Position numbers and translations under genes: made by a program | In this document: positions 1-12,000 of the stretch, piece by piece | How positions within the stretch are numbered: the first letter of the stretch is position 1 | Layout of the letters: each line of letters starts with the position of its first letter | Notes under the pieces: model-generated | What the model was told of the DNA's origin: nothing | The model's database searches: none | Seen by the model: only the letters and a program-made list of their open reading frames with translations | Assembly: GCF_024166365.1 (NCBI RefSeq) | Contig: NC_064825.1 | Span: 102,128,480-102,192,479 of the forward strand | DNA from: Elephas maximus indicus | Taxonomy: Eukaryota > Chordata > Mammalia > Proboscidea > Elephantidae | Reading direction: 5' to 3' | Length of the DNA: 64,000 nucleotides

Positions 1-2205
1 TCATCAGCTGTTCCCATTCCTCATCCTGCTCCAAGCTGGTGGAAGGGAGGACCCCCGTGGAGGGCCCAGAAATCCTGCTCTTGTACCTCCTGGAGACTCC
101 ACGGCTGTAGTCAAGCCCAGTAATAGCATGTGAGAGGACTCACCCTCTGGCCTTGGAGATGGAAAAACCCTCTGTAACAAACGGGTCCTCAGCGGGGCCA
201 TCTGCTTACACTGTCCATCCCCAACTGCTTCACAAAGGGTGGCATCCTATCTGCCTGCAGCCGGCCTTCTGCCCTGGGTTGGCCCTGCAGCTGGCCACTC
301 ACCTGCCATTACTGTCAGCCACTTGACATTCCAGCTGGTGGCCCAGAGACTGGTGTGGAGACAGAAAGAAGAAGGAGACAGTGCTGGGAGGAGAGAAAGA
401 AGGGGTCCTTTAGGCTCTCTTTGTTTCCTTTAGTTCCAGGCATTTTCTTCCTCTTTCTCTCCCCGTGTCTCCTCTCTGCCCCCTATGCCTGTACTTTTGG
501 CAGTATGACAGGCCTGCCTGCCCAAGATGATGAGAACTCCAAAGCCAGCCAGCCCCACTGTTGAAGGTTGTGCCAGTCCATCTCTTATCACAGGCTCCGA
601 GCAGCCCCCGTGGCTGCCTGTGTTCAGCTCTCAGCTACACGTGAAGTGAAAACAGAATCCTCCATCTCTAGAATTCTGTCACTGGGAGTCATGGCAAAGG
701 TTCTTCTCTTTTCCTCTCCTCCCATAGCTGTTTCTTGGTTATAGACTACAGTACATATTTATTACTTTCAGAGAAGTCAGGTACTTTATAGAGAAAATAT
801 GTTTGAGGTTAGCTGTTTTCACTTGGGGAAGGGGGAGGGCCTCTTCCTGGAGCAGGGGCCTCCTCCTGTGGTGGTTCCTCAGAATCTGGATTGCTGCTCT
901 GAGGGTCCTCCTTTCCATGACATAAGAGATGGGATCCAAGAATGGGGCTGGCTGAGGGCAAAGTAGCCTCCCACAGTTTCTGCATTCGAACTGACCACAG
1001 GCTTTACCTTGGACACCTCCACATTCCTGGTGAGAACCATGAGTCTTTACAGCATCTGCAGAGTTGACTGACTCCGTTCCGGCAGCCCGGGAAGTCTTGG
1101 GTGCTAAATGTGATGATTCCCTAGAGCTGGGCCACATGCAGTGCCCAGGGGCATTGGGTGTGCCTTGCAGTGGACTAGAGAAGGCCAGACATCCCTGCTG
1201 CTGGTGTACTTGCTCCTGATACTTGGAGCTGGGCTGTGAACCTCTTCCGCCTTCCACCTGGGCCTGGCCACCACTTCCCTTTAATCCCAGGGCCTGCACA
1301 CTGCCCTGGGGTTCACTAGTTGGATTGGTTCCTTCTTGAGAAACCAAAGCTGGGCATATGATTGACTTAACCCTTCAGCTATTGTTACTTGATTAAGTCA
1401 AGTGCCTAGCTTAACCCACCTGTCATCTGTCCCTCTCCCAGCCTAACTAGTAGCCCTGGCCAAGGAGACTCGGCCTGCCCCATTCCTCCTGGCCCACCTG
1501 GGGTGTTCATTGGCAGCAGCTGTTCTTCAGTGGAGCAGGTGGCTCTCAACTGCTTGTTAATAAACCGCATGTGACATGTTCCCACCTACAAGGCTGACCT
1601 CAAGGCTGGACAGGGCTCTGCAGTCTCAGCTGAGGCTGACCCTGGCCTCTGCATGCACTCTGCTGCCACAAAGAAATGATCCCAGCAATGGTGTCCAATG
1701 GCCAGGGCACTTCTCTGTGGTGGCCACACACACAGTCTGTTAAACCAATCCACATTTACCCCCCACGCTCCAGGGCTGAAAAAGGTAGAGACCCTGGTAA
1801 GTTATTGATAGTCCCCCACCTCAGCTCTCTTTTCGAGGCCTTGCATGGAAAGGCCTGTTAGTCGCTGTCCCAGACAGTCCTCTTCGAGTCCTACTTGTTG
1901 GCCTGTGCAGGCAGCAGCCTTTCTCCAGGACCCACTAGTGAGAGGCTGGGGAGGCCGAACCCTGACTTGCAGCTGAGTCTGAGAGCAGCAAAGCAACTGT
2001 CGAGGCCAGCCCTTGCCCCTCAGCCAGGTACAATTAAAGGTATGAGCCCTAGACTGACTTCACCCTGGGACAGGGCTGGGACCAGACATCTGTCTACAGG
2101 TGACAGTGTCCCTTCTCTAGCCTACCTTGTTTGGAAATACTGAGCTGCAATTTAGAATGTATTCAAGAGATTTCCAATAAATTTTTTTCTGTACTTTAAC
2201 AGCCT
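1..2205 (+). other. Probable 3' UTR/downstream flank of the upstream plus-strand gene (ATG13 by synteny)
   Basis: No exon with recognisable coding similarity lies here. In human the gene left of ARHGAP1 is ATG13, transcribed towards it, so this stretch is probably its 3' UTR or flank. It ends in an AATAAA at 2176-2181 followed by a T-rich tract, a reasonable polyadenylation context. The C-terminal ATG13 coding exon is not visible, so it must lie left of the window. A 202-codon minus-strand open frame at 739-1347 has no recognisable domain and is treated as chance. The assignment rests on gene order only. Confidence 0.4.
2176..2181 (+). terminator. Candidate polyadenylation signal (AATAAA) of the left-hand gene
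   Basis: A canonical AATAAA is followed at once by a T-rich stretch typical of a downstream element. It fits the 3' end of a plus-strand gene entering from the left. A second AATAAA at about 2440-2446 sits in L2/MIR-like sequence and is a weaker alternative. Confidence 0.45.
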
Positions 2206-4559
2206 CCTGTCCTGTAAGTTGTCTGAACACCTAGGCACCCACCCTCCCATTGGGTGCAGGTCTGCTTCACTGCAGGCACCGAGGGAAGGGAAGGTGGGTC
2301 CATGTGAGCCTCGGAAGGGCTTTGGAGTCAGGCGGGGTGTTTCAAGTCTTGGGGCTGGTCAGGAAACCTCTTAGCACACCACCTTCCCCTCTGCTTCCTG
2401 GAGTTCCCATTTCTGGGGGCTTATATATGAATGATGTTCAATAAAATAATGTGTATAAAGTACATAACACAGTGCCTGGCCCTAGTAAAATCTCCATAAA
2501 ATGTTAGCCATTAGCATCAGTGTATATTCTCCTCTATATAACACAACTCACCACACAGCCTGGAGAAGGTGACCTTTGGCTCAGAGGGAAAGACAACCAG
2601 CAGATCCAGGCTGGGTTTCCAGCAGAAGCCATGGCAGGGAATTTAGGGCTCCCTGGGCTGTCATCCAGTGTGAGGAGTCGAGGCTGAGCAAACCAGAGAG
2701 AAGAAGGGGAGGAGTTGAGTGAAGAAGTAGGAAGTCAAGGGCCTGTGCAAGCTTGCTTAGCTGCCCTGATCTGACACACAGCTCCAGCCAGGGCACGGGG
2801 CTCTCAAAAGAGTAAAAGTGAAAGAGCCCTGCAGGGACTATTTCCGCCTGGCCTCTTGGGGGCTTCTGCTGCCAGCGGCTCAGCCCTGGCAAAGCCAGCT
2901 CCAGCCTCCTGGGCTGGGCCCCACAGTTGAGGGAAGGAGCTAAAGGTGCAACCTGTGTCCTAGCTCAAAGGAGGTGCTAGAGGCAAAAGAGAACTGCCTG
3001 ACCCAGAGCGGGGCAACCGTATCCTAGGTTGCCCCTCCACCCCCTTTAGGCTGAAGCCAGACCTCAGGACAAAAAAGGACAGGTTAGGAAATTCTAACTG
3101 CAGCCCAAACCTGGGGCTGAAAAGGTGGGCCCAGCCCTCTCCTGCCAGTAGGAGGGCCTGGGATCCCTTGCTTGTTAGTAAACTGTGTGTGAGACTGTTC
3201 CTACCTAGGAGGCTGGGAGGAGGAGTCTGGCTTAGATCTCAGACCTGACCATGCAAGCAGCCAACAGAGTTGCCCCAGCCCCTGGGTCAGAAACAGTGGG
3301 AAGACTGTCCCTGGTGTTCCCACCTTCATTTGAGAGCCCAAAACAGCAGAGTGCTCAGCTGTCTCACGTCCAACATGGTGTGCTACCCCTTTAAGGTGTC
3401 GCCCTACTCTCCCACCCGGGACTTGCAGTTCTCAGGTAGTGGTAAATCAGTGGCACTGGAGTTCCAGCAGGCCCCTGCCAGGAGCCCAGCCCCAGGGAAC
3501 TGCTCTCCCTGCCTCCCCCTCCCATCTTGCTTGTTTCTTTGGGTCACTGTCTCTGTTCCAGTCACCCAGCTTAGAGCTGAGCAGGGCCAATGAGAGAGAA
3601 GAGGCCACCATTGCCTTCTGCCCTGAGCTACCTGGATGAAGGCCACAGTTGTGTAACGGGGCTGGTTTCCTGGAGCGCAGTGCCAGTGTTTATAACCACC
3701 ATCTTAGCAACACTGCCTGATCCTGCAGTGCTGGCTCGGTCCCCCAGCCCAGACAAGCACCTAGGAGAAAAACCTACAGGCTCAGCTGAGGCCACCACAG
3801 CCTCCTGACTGCAATTAGCAGGCAAACAACAACAGCTGGAACTTGGCCTGTGGGCCAAGTTAAATGAATATTGTGAAATTGTGTCCTCCTGCCCTCCCAG
3901 TGACAGACAAACCTGCTCAAAAGAAGAAAGGAAAGCTGGGACTTTCATAGCCTCCATGCAACTACGTGGCAGGTGGAGACAGCCTGGCCTCTCAGGCTGA
4001 GGGGCAGGAGATGAAGGTTCCAATTCTGACTGAGCCTGGGGCAATCACTTCATCTGTGAAATGATGGTCATTCTGGTTACTGCTGAGCAAGCACTCTGCA
4101 TCGTGTATTTATATACTTTATCTCTGATTCTCAGGAACTGGTTTCAGAAGAGGAAATGGTCTCAGAGGGAAGCCAATTATATCATTATTACCAGATGGAG
4201 CTGGTGATGGCACTAGGAGTCAAACCCTAGTCTAATGCCCAAACCCGTACCGTTGTCCACCACAGCACTGCTTCTCTCTCTCTTGCCTGACTTAGATGAA
4301 TAAACCTTCCAGCTAGGGGAGGAAGGCACCATGGCTTAGGACACAGCACATGCAGCCAGTTGGAATGCTGCAAGTGCAAAACAATGGAACCTGACTGTTC
4401 ACACTTGAAGCCTGGAAGATGTCAGAAAGCTGAGCTCATACCCACTCACAGGGGAACAAGAATGGGGGTGGGGTCCTCCTGAGGCCTCATCTGCTCTCTC
4501 CTCAACCACAATTGCCATCTGGCTCTGAACCTCCACTCCCCACTTAACTCCAGCCAGAT
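2206..4559. other. Intergenic gap between two convergent 3' ends
   Basis: No gene was seen. The stretch is largely unique, GC-moderate sequence without young SINEs. An L2/MIR-like fragment lies around 2440-2525 and a MIR-like fragment around 4060-4270. Short open frames here show no recognisable domain. Confidence 0.5.
4060..4270 (+). repeat. MIR-like ancient SINE fragment
   Basis: The segment has the familiar MIR wording: a count of low-abundance site, detection of a 'gaggaaa...ctcagag' core and a tail with 'agtcaaaccc'. It is diverged, and the boundaries are approximate. Confidence 0.5.
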
Positions 4560-6061
4560 GGGCAGTTTTCCATCTCCATTTTTATTGAAATACAAAAAGT
4601 GCAAACGGTGAAATACATGATTGGTGACTAGGAAGTCATTAAGTATGAATGTGAACACTCAGTCCACAGTACAAGCGCCCCCAGGTACAGACCAGTGGGG
4701 CAGGTGACAGGAGAAAGACCAAAGAGATCCAAAAGGCTCCCCATCAATAGGGCTGTGAGCAACACGATATATAAGGGAGGGCAGAAAGCAGTCCAGGCCC
4801 AGGACCGGGCACACAACCAGCAGCAACTCCCAAGCCCTGGGAGTCCTGATACACCTGTCACCTGGGGAAAGCTAGGGCCCGGGCCCCACCTGGCTTCCAG
4901 ATGGGCTGGGCTGCTCAGAGGACCCCCATGGGGTAGGCTCTGGAGCTGCCCCGCCTGGCCAGGGATGTGTGCACAGGGCCACTGAGCAGGTACTTCCTTG
5001 CTACCAGGGACAAGAGTCCTCAGAGTTCACCAGGGAGGAGTGTAATACTATGGGACACAGCTGGAATGAGGGCTATTAATCATGATTGGGGTCCAAGTTT
5101 TATGAAAGACAGGAGGGTCCCAGGGCCCCATGCTCTCTGGGGGAGGTTGCTAGAGCGCGCCTGGCAGGGGCTGGTCTACTAGCAAAGTCTCCTCCGCCCC
5201 TCCATGGGCACTCTAAGCCTCTACTCTAGTCCCCACAGGAGTCTCTACCTGGATGGAGAAGCATTGAGTCACCTCTGGCCAGAGCACGGACCAGTCTGAC
5301 TCCACAACAGACAGGTCCACAAAGCCTGTAGGTGAGGACCCATCCAAGTGGGAAGGGAGCTTGTCACTGATTGGACCAGAAGCTGCTGGAGGTGGAAGTG
5401 GGGTGTCTGTATGTATTTAGAATGGAAGCTGGGACTGGCTGGGCCTCCCTCTGAGCCCTGTTGCCCAAGCTGCCAGTCCTGGCAGAACCAGGGGGTTGGG
5501 ACCCCTGGGGCAGTACCACTTGAAGAAGGCTAACCCAGGACATGTGAAAGGTAGCAGAAATAGGAAGCAGACTCCAGCCCTGTCACTCCTTGGCTGTGGA
5601 AATACCGAAGGCTAAGCCTGCAGAGGGGAGGACATGACCAAGGTCCTTGCTTCCAGGGCATCTTGCTGTGGAAATTCTGATGCCCAGGGCAACAGACCCA
5701 CACAGGAAAGAGCCTCAGCCTGGCCAGGCCCAAGCCAAGGAGCTCAGCCTTCCATTCCCCAGCAATCTGGAAATAGAGGGCCAGCCCCAGTTACCAGCCC
5801 AGCTGGCAGTGACTCAATCATCCACAGTTGCCAGGGAAACAGGGCCGGAGAAAGCAGGAAAAGGGCTGCTGGGGTTCAGTCCTCCTCCAGCTGGATGAGC
5901 TGAGCCCAGCTCTTCTGGAGAGCCCAGCGGGAGCCAGGGCTCCAGGAGGCAGTGAGAAGTATAAGGCAAAGAAGAAAAATGTCTGTGGTAATAGCAAGGC
6001 CTCCAGGGCCATGAGGTGGGCTGGACAGAGGGAAGGAGTGCCAGGTCACTGGCTCCAGCTT
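4560..6061 (-). other. ARHGAP1: ARHGAP1 3' untranslated region
   Basis: This is the interval downstream of the ARHGAP1 stop codon (minus strand) up to a reverse-strand AATAAA at 4581-4586. It is about 1.5 kb long and free of recognisable SINE or LINE insertions. The 3' end at about 4560 is inferred from the signal; the real cleavage point is not visible. Confidence 0.7.
4581..4586 (-). terminator. ARHGAP1: ARHGAP1 polyadenylation signal
   Basis: TTTATT on the plus strand is AATAAA in the sense of ARHGAP1. It is the first canonical hexamer at a sensible distance (about 1.5 kb) beyond the stop codon, in a gene whose human 3' UTR is also of kilobase scale. The cleavage site is predicted near 4560. 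Confidence 0.6.
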
Positions 6062-9000
6062 CTATGTCCCAGGGGGCTTCACTGCTCCTTCCTGGACAGG
6101 AGCCCCGGGCTCCTGTAAGGCTGATGCCAGGAGGAGGACCCCATACTGGGGGGCTGGTGGCCCCTTGGAGTCTCGGCTAGCAAACAACTCCCCCTGATGA
6201 TCCAGCAGGAACTTGGTGAAGGTATTGATGGGATTAATGGCCTTGAGGGTGATGGCGGCATCCCTGGCCCACAGCAGGTTAGGGCCGAAGACCACAGCCA
6301 GGTTAGTGTTGGTCATCTTGTTCTGGTCACTGTGGGCAGAAATCTGTGGAGGGAATGTGGGGTTGCAGTAGGAAGCCAAGTGCCCTGGCTCTCCCTCCCT
6401 CCCTTCACCCCCAGGTGAGCAGTGGAGGCTGAGGCTGAGGTCTCACCTGGACCAGGAAGGCAATCAGGAAACGCAGCACCTCATAGTTCTCCTCAGGCAG
6501 TGTCTGGAGGACCTGCACCGTCACCTCCACTCTCTGGCTCTCATCAATGTCTGTGAGGAATGGGGGCTGTCATGGATTGAGTTGTGTCCCCCCAAAATAT
6601 GTATCAACTTGGCTAGGTCATGATTCCTAGTATTGTGTGGTTATCCTCCATTTTGTGATCTGATGTGATTATCCTCCATTTTGTGATGTGTTGTAAATTC
6701 TAACTGCTGCTTGTGATTTTTAAGGAGCCCTGGTGGCACAGTGGTTAAAGCAACAGGCTGTTAACCAAAAGGTCCACGGTTCAAAACCACCTGTGGCTCT
6801 GCAGGAGAAAGATGTGGCAGCCTTGGAAACCCTATGGGGTCAGCAGTGGGTTCGGTTTTTGGCCTGTGGTTTTAAAGAGGCAGGTTTAAGTTATGTTAAT
6901 GAGGATTAGGTTATGTTTCCTATATTAATGAGGCAGGATTAGTATGTACCTTGTGTCAATCTCTTTTGAGACATAAAAGATTGAACAAGCAAGCGAACAA
7001 GCAGAGCCTGGGGAATACTGATGCCGAGACACATGGAGACCTCCAAGGAAAGCCTGGTCCACAGATCTTGAAAGGAGTCAAGGACCTTTGCCCAGAGCTG
7101 AGAGACAGACAAAGCCTTCCCCTAGAGCTGGCACCCTGAATTTGGACTTCTAGCCTCCTAAACTGTGAGAGAATAAACTTGTTTGTTAAAGGCATTCATT
7201 TGTGGTACTTCTGTTATAGCAGCACTAGATAACTAAGACAGGGTCCCAGGTCACAGGGCTATGTGAATGGCCACACGGGGACCCTGCACTGGCCTGGCTC
7301 AGGAAGCCCTGACATGAGGCAAGAGGAGAGACCCCGACCAGACTTTTCTTGGTGATGCCAAGGCCCACAGCTTGCAAGGAAGGGTGGGTGAATGGATGGC
7401 CTAACGCCTGCTGCAAGTCTGGCCCAGCCCTGGCAGAAGAGGTGCACAGCTGTGGAGGAAAGAGAGGGCACTCACTGAGGAAGCCCACGACGTGGGGGTA
7501 GAGGTCAAAGGTGAGCAGGGGCTCAGGAAGCTCCCGGAGGAAGGTCTTGAGGATGACAGCTGGCAGGTGCACCTCATTGTACTGGTCAAAATCCACAGGC
7601 AGCCCTGGAGGGGAGGGGGCAGTGGGGACAGATGGTGGGGAGGAGCTCATCCCAGCCTGGACACCAACAGCCCATTCAAGGCCAAGCAGACCCACTGCCC
7701 AAATTCATTCTCAGCCACCTCATAAGCCCCACCCCTCGCAGGGGGCCTCCTCTTGCACCTGCCTCCCCTCTTCCTCTGTGACAAGGTAATGCAGGTTCAG
7801 GCCATCTGGGCAGAGTGGGTCCCCAGCACACACTACAGTTGTCCCTCCCCTCTGAACGCGCCTGGATCCAGGGGCCAAAGTGTGACGATGAGGCAGGAGT
7901 GGAACCCATGTAATGATATCAAATGCCCCAGAAACCTCTGACAGGAAACAGGATCTGGGGCCCTCATTTACAGGGCAGAAGTAGGCAGAGAAGCCCCCTG
8001 AAAGTCACACATGGTGCCCCCTCTGGCACAGTCCCAGGACCACTCACCCATGTTATATTTCTGCTGCACTTCCCGCACAATCTGGGTGTTGGCTGACCTC
8101 CTGAAAATCCCCTCGGTGGTGAGAGCTGGGAAACAGTGGGGGCTGGTGAGTCTTAGTGCTTGGGGCCAGTCTGTCTTGGGGTTCCAGTCAGGGTCAGTGG
8201 GGGTGCTGACACATGTAGGACCTGTCTCTCAGCAAGAAGAGCTGGGGGACCCAGCTAAGGAGAAGGCTGGGTCCAGGCTGAGGGGGAATGGTGGGTTTGG
8301 AGATAAGTAACTTTGGAGCCACATGGTCAAGGGCCTGGCACTCACCGTGGGCGTGTAAGTAAGCAACGGTCTCCCGGAGCACAAGTGGAATGGGCTCCTG
8401 CTCTGGGTTCTTCTCCTGGAGGCTGAGAGAACAAGGGCAGTGAGGGGTCTGTAGTCCCTCCTGGCCCCAGCAACCAGGCTCCAGGCCTGCCCACCTTTTG
8501 CATACTCACTGCTGCAACGAGACCCCAAATTGCTGGTTAGGCAGAGGCGGCCGTGGTGGCATGGGCTTGGGGGCTGTCGCCGGGCTCTTCTGTGTGGATT
8601 TGAGGAAGTCATCATACCTGGGGGAGCAGGTGGGGTCAGGGTCGCTCCCTGGGCTCTGTAGTCACCATGGCAAACCTTGTTATCAAGCATGACTGACGGG
8701 GCTATTTTACATGGATTATTTCATTTAATCCTCATAACGACCCTACTTTACACATGAGACAGCTAAGGCTTTAAAGAGATTCCATCATGCGGCATCTAAG
8801 GACAGGAATGGGATTTGATTTCACTCTATCTGACCCCATACGCTGTCGCTTAATCATTATACTTGTTTTCTCTAGTTACCCCTGGGTCTCAAGGCTTCCC
8901 CTCGCCTTGGCTAGAAACAAAGCACACCTGCATCTATGTGCCCGGTGGGCACACACAGCCCCGCTGGCCAGCTGCCAACCCCCCGACCTCACTTGAGCAC

Positions 9001-12000
9001 TTGGCGAGGGATCCCCAGTTGCTCCAGCTTCACGTGCTCACTCAGCTCGCTCAGGTAATTCACATAGAAGATCTTTCGCCCAAACTTGAAGCTGCCCATG
9101 GAAGAAAGAGCATGGGTCAAAGGGTGGGGGCACCCTCCGAGGGCCTCCACTCCTCCCTCAGCAGCCCCCCCAGATCAGACAGAGGCCCAGCCCCTAAACT
9201 GCTTGGGCCTCACAGGTATCTACTTCTGAGTTAGAGAGGTAGCACGGGAAGCCTGGCCCGCCCTGGGCTGTTCACCTGATGATGGGTTTGAAGAGGATAA
9301 GCAGGGTCTTGATGAACATGGTGGGGTGCACGATGTATAGGGCCTTGATGTTCTTCTTGTACCTGCCGAGGTGGAGTGGGGCACTCAGGCGTGAGAGCGG
9401 CATGGGAGGCACAGAGCTAAGTTCCTGATGCAGAGCTTTTGAACTGACTGCCTGTGGCAAGCGTGCGAGGACAGGTGCCATTGCTGTTCCAAGTTACAGA
9501 TTAGGAAATGGAGGCTCAGAAAGGCCAAGTAACATCAAAGGTCACAGAGTGGGTAAGGAGACAAACTGGGACTTAAGCCCCAGTCATTCCAACTTCAGGC
9601 TCTGCATTTACAAGGCGGGGGCACCTGTCTCCCTCAGCATGGAGTAAGTTCCTACCAAGTGGAGGGCAGCCCAGACCTGGCAGAGCTGCTGGCTCCAGAG
9701 TCGCCTGCCCCCAGGCCATGGCGCCCACCCCCACGCCCCAACCCACTTGCGGTCAAACTCCCGGTAGGCATCCCGGAGCCAGCTAAGCGAGGGCTTGTTG
9801 TCGCTGGTCAGGCCATGGTGCAGGTAGAGGAGCGTGTAGTCACTCTCCACATACTGATCCAGGGTGTGCTTCAGGTACCTGCCCAGAGAAAAGCCCTGCT
9901 CAGGCCTGATCCACTGCGGGCAGAGGTGGGCCCGAGGTCCACAAGTGGGGCCCACATGACGGCAGAAACCAACACCCCTGAGCGAACCTCCTGCTTATAT
10001 CACAACCTTCCCCATAAGCACCTCCTCTTCCATTGCACTTCCATGTCGCTTCTGGCTGAATAACCCGGCACTGTGTGTGTTGTGGACTCACAGGGCAGTG
10101 GCTGGGCAAGGCGGAGGAATAATAAATAATAACAATAGCTCTTATTTTTGAGCACCAACTAGAAATCAGGAGACCAGGTATCTAATCGAGCCTTCTCACA
10201 TACTTGTAGTAAAAATAGGAATAATATTTCCCTCACAAGGTTGCCCTGAAGCTTCAATAATAATGATGACAGCCACCATTTATTACTATTAAGTTTTTAG
10301 CATCTGCCAAACACTTCACATTCATTGCCTGATTTCCTCCTCATTAACAATGTAGGCAGATATTATCCTCATTTAACAAGTAAGGACCAGGAGGCTCAGG
10401 GACATCAAGTGCTCATCCAAGGCTGCACAGCTTGTAGAGGAGTCTGGAGGTGAACTGTTTGACTCCACTGCCTAACAATTCTTGACGACAGGACAGCTCT
10501 GCTTTTTACATCAGACTCCCCAAGGGCAGGTGCAGGGTGTAAATCATTGTGCCTGAGGGGATATCCTAGCAGAGGGGTCCTCTTTCCTGCCCAAGTCATG
10601 GCCCTAATACACATAGGCTCCTGCACGCCCAGCACGGACACCCAAGTTGTATAAAGCCCACCTCAGCAAGAGAAGTATGGATGGAATGAACGAGAATTAG
10701 AGAAAGGGAGGAGAGTCCATTGTGAAACCTTCTTTCTGGGAGTGGTTGGCCAGCCAGCTCCCAGGCTCCCATAGAGATTCCACTGCAGTCCAAGGCAGGC
10801 AGGAAGGCTAAGGATCTCCAACGGGGCGGCGGCGGGGGGGAGCCCCAGGAAGCGCCCAAGCATTTGACCAAGTGCCCAGATACAACTGGACCTAACCCAG
10901 AGAAGGTAACCCAAATCCTGAGTGGGCAGCACATCGGGGCCTGGGAGGTGGCACACGCTGGACTGTTATTGTGATTGGGATCACTGTTAACCATACAATC
11001 ATACCCCTTTATACACATTCAGCACTTCGCATATAAAGAGCTGTCACATAAAAGATGACATTTTACATATATATATAAATATAGCAAATATTATAGTGAT
11101 GACAGACACTCTTATCCACTGATGGGCGTTATGAGTCCAATAAAGTGATGTTTATCAGGAGCTGTAAATGTTATACTACTGACCCTGTAAAAATGTCTCG
11201 GAATTTATCCTAAGGAAATAAGCAGAGATGAACAGAAACATTTTGTAGAAGTCTGTGCTTTGCGGCTTTTTTTTAATAATGGTGAAAAGTAAAATAAAAT
11301 AAAACAGAGCAACAAGCAAACTGTCTAACAATAGGGAATTGGTTAAATAAATCATTGGAGATTTATAAATAGAAAAGCTCACAGGATGTTTCTATAGACA
11401 GAACTAATCTGTGAGGTTAGCTGTCAGGACTGTGGTTACCCTTCCATGGGGAAGTGACTGAGGGAACAAGAGGGGGCCTTCAGGGTAGCAGGTGACATAG
11501 GTGTGCTCAATTTTATAAAACTCATCAAGTTGTACATTTATAGCATGTTCATTTTTCTGTATATATACTACGTCAATAAAATGTTTTTTTTTTTAATTGC
11601 ACTTTCAATGAAGGTTTACAGAACAAATTAGTTCCTCATTAAACAATCAAGACACATACTGTTTTGTGACATTAGTTGTCAACCCCACATGTCAACACTC
11701 TCCCCTTCTCAAACTTAGGTTCCCCATTACCAGCTTTCCTGTCCCCTCCTGCCTTCTGGTCCTAGCCCCTGGGTTGGTGTGCTCATTTAGCCTCATCTTG
11801 TTTTATGGGCCTGTCTAATCTTTGGCTGAAGGGTGAACCTCAGGAGTGACTTCAGTACTGAGTTAAAAGGGTATCTGGGGGCCATATGCTCAGGGTTTCT
11901 CCAGTCTCTGTTAGCCCAGTAAGTCTCATTAAAATGTTTTTTAAAGGATATTTTTGGAGGATATTTAACGCTCAGAAGATAAAAATGTTATGCCAGATAT

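Noticed and set aside
739-1347. 202-codon open frame on the minus strand
   Set aside because: No recognisable domain, low-complexity composition, and it lies in the presumed 3' flank of the neighbouring plus-strand gene. It is probably a chance frame in GC-rich DNA.
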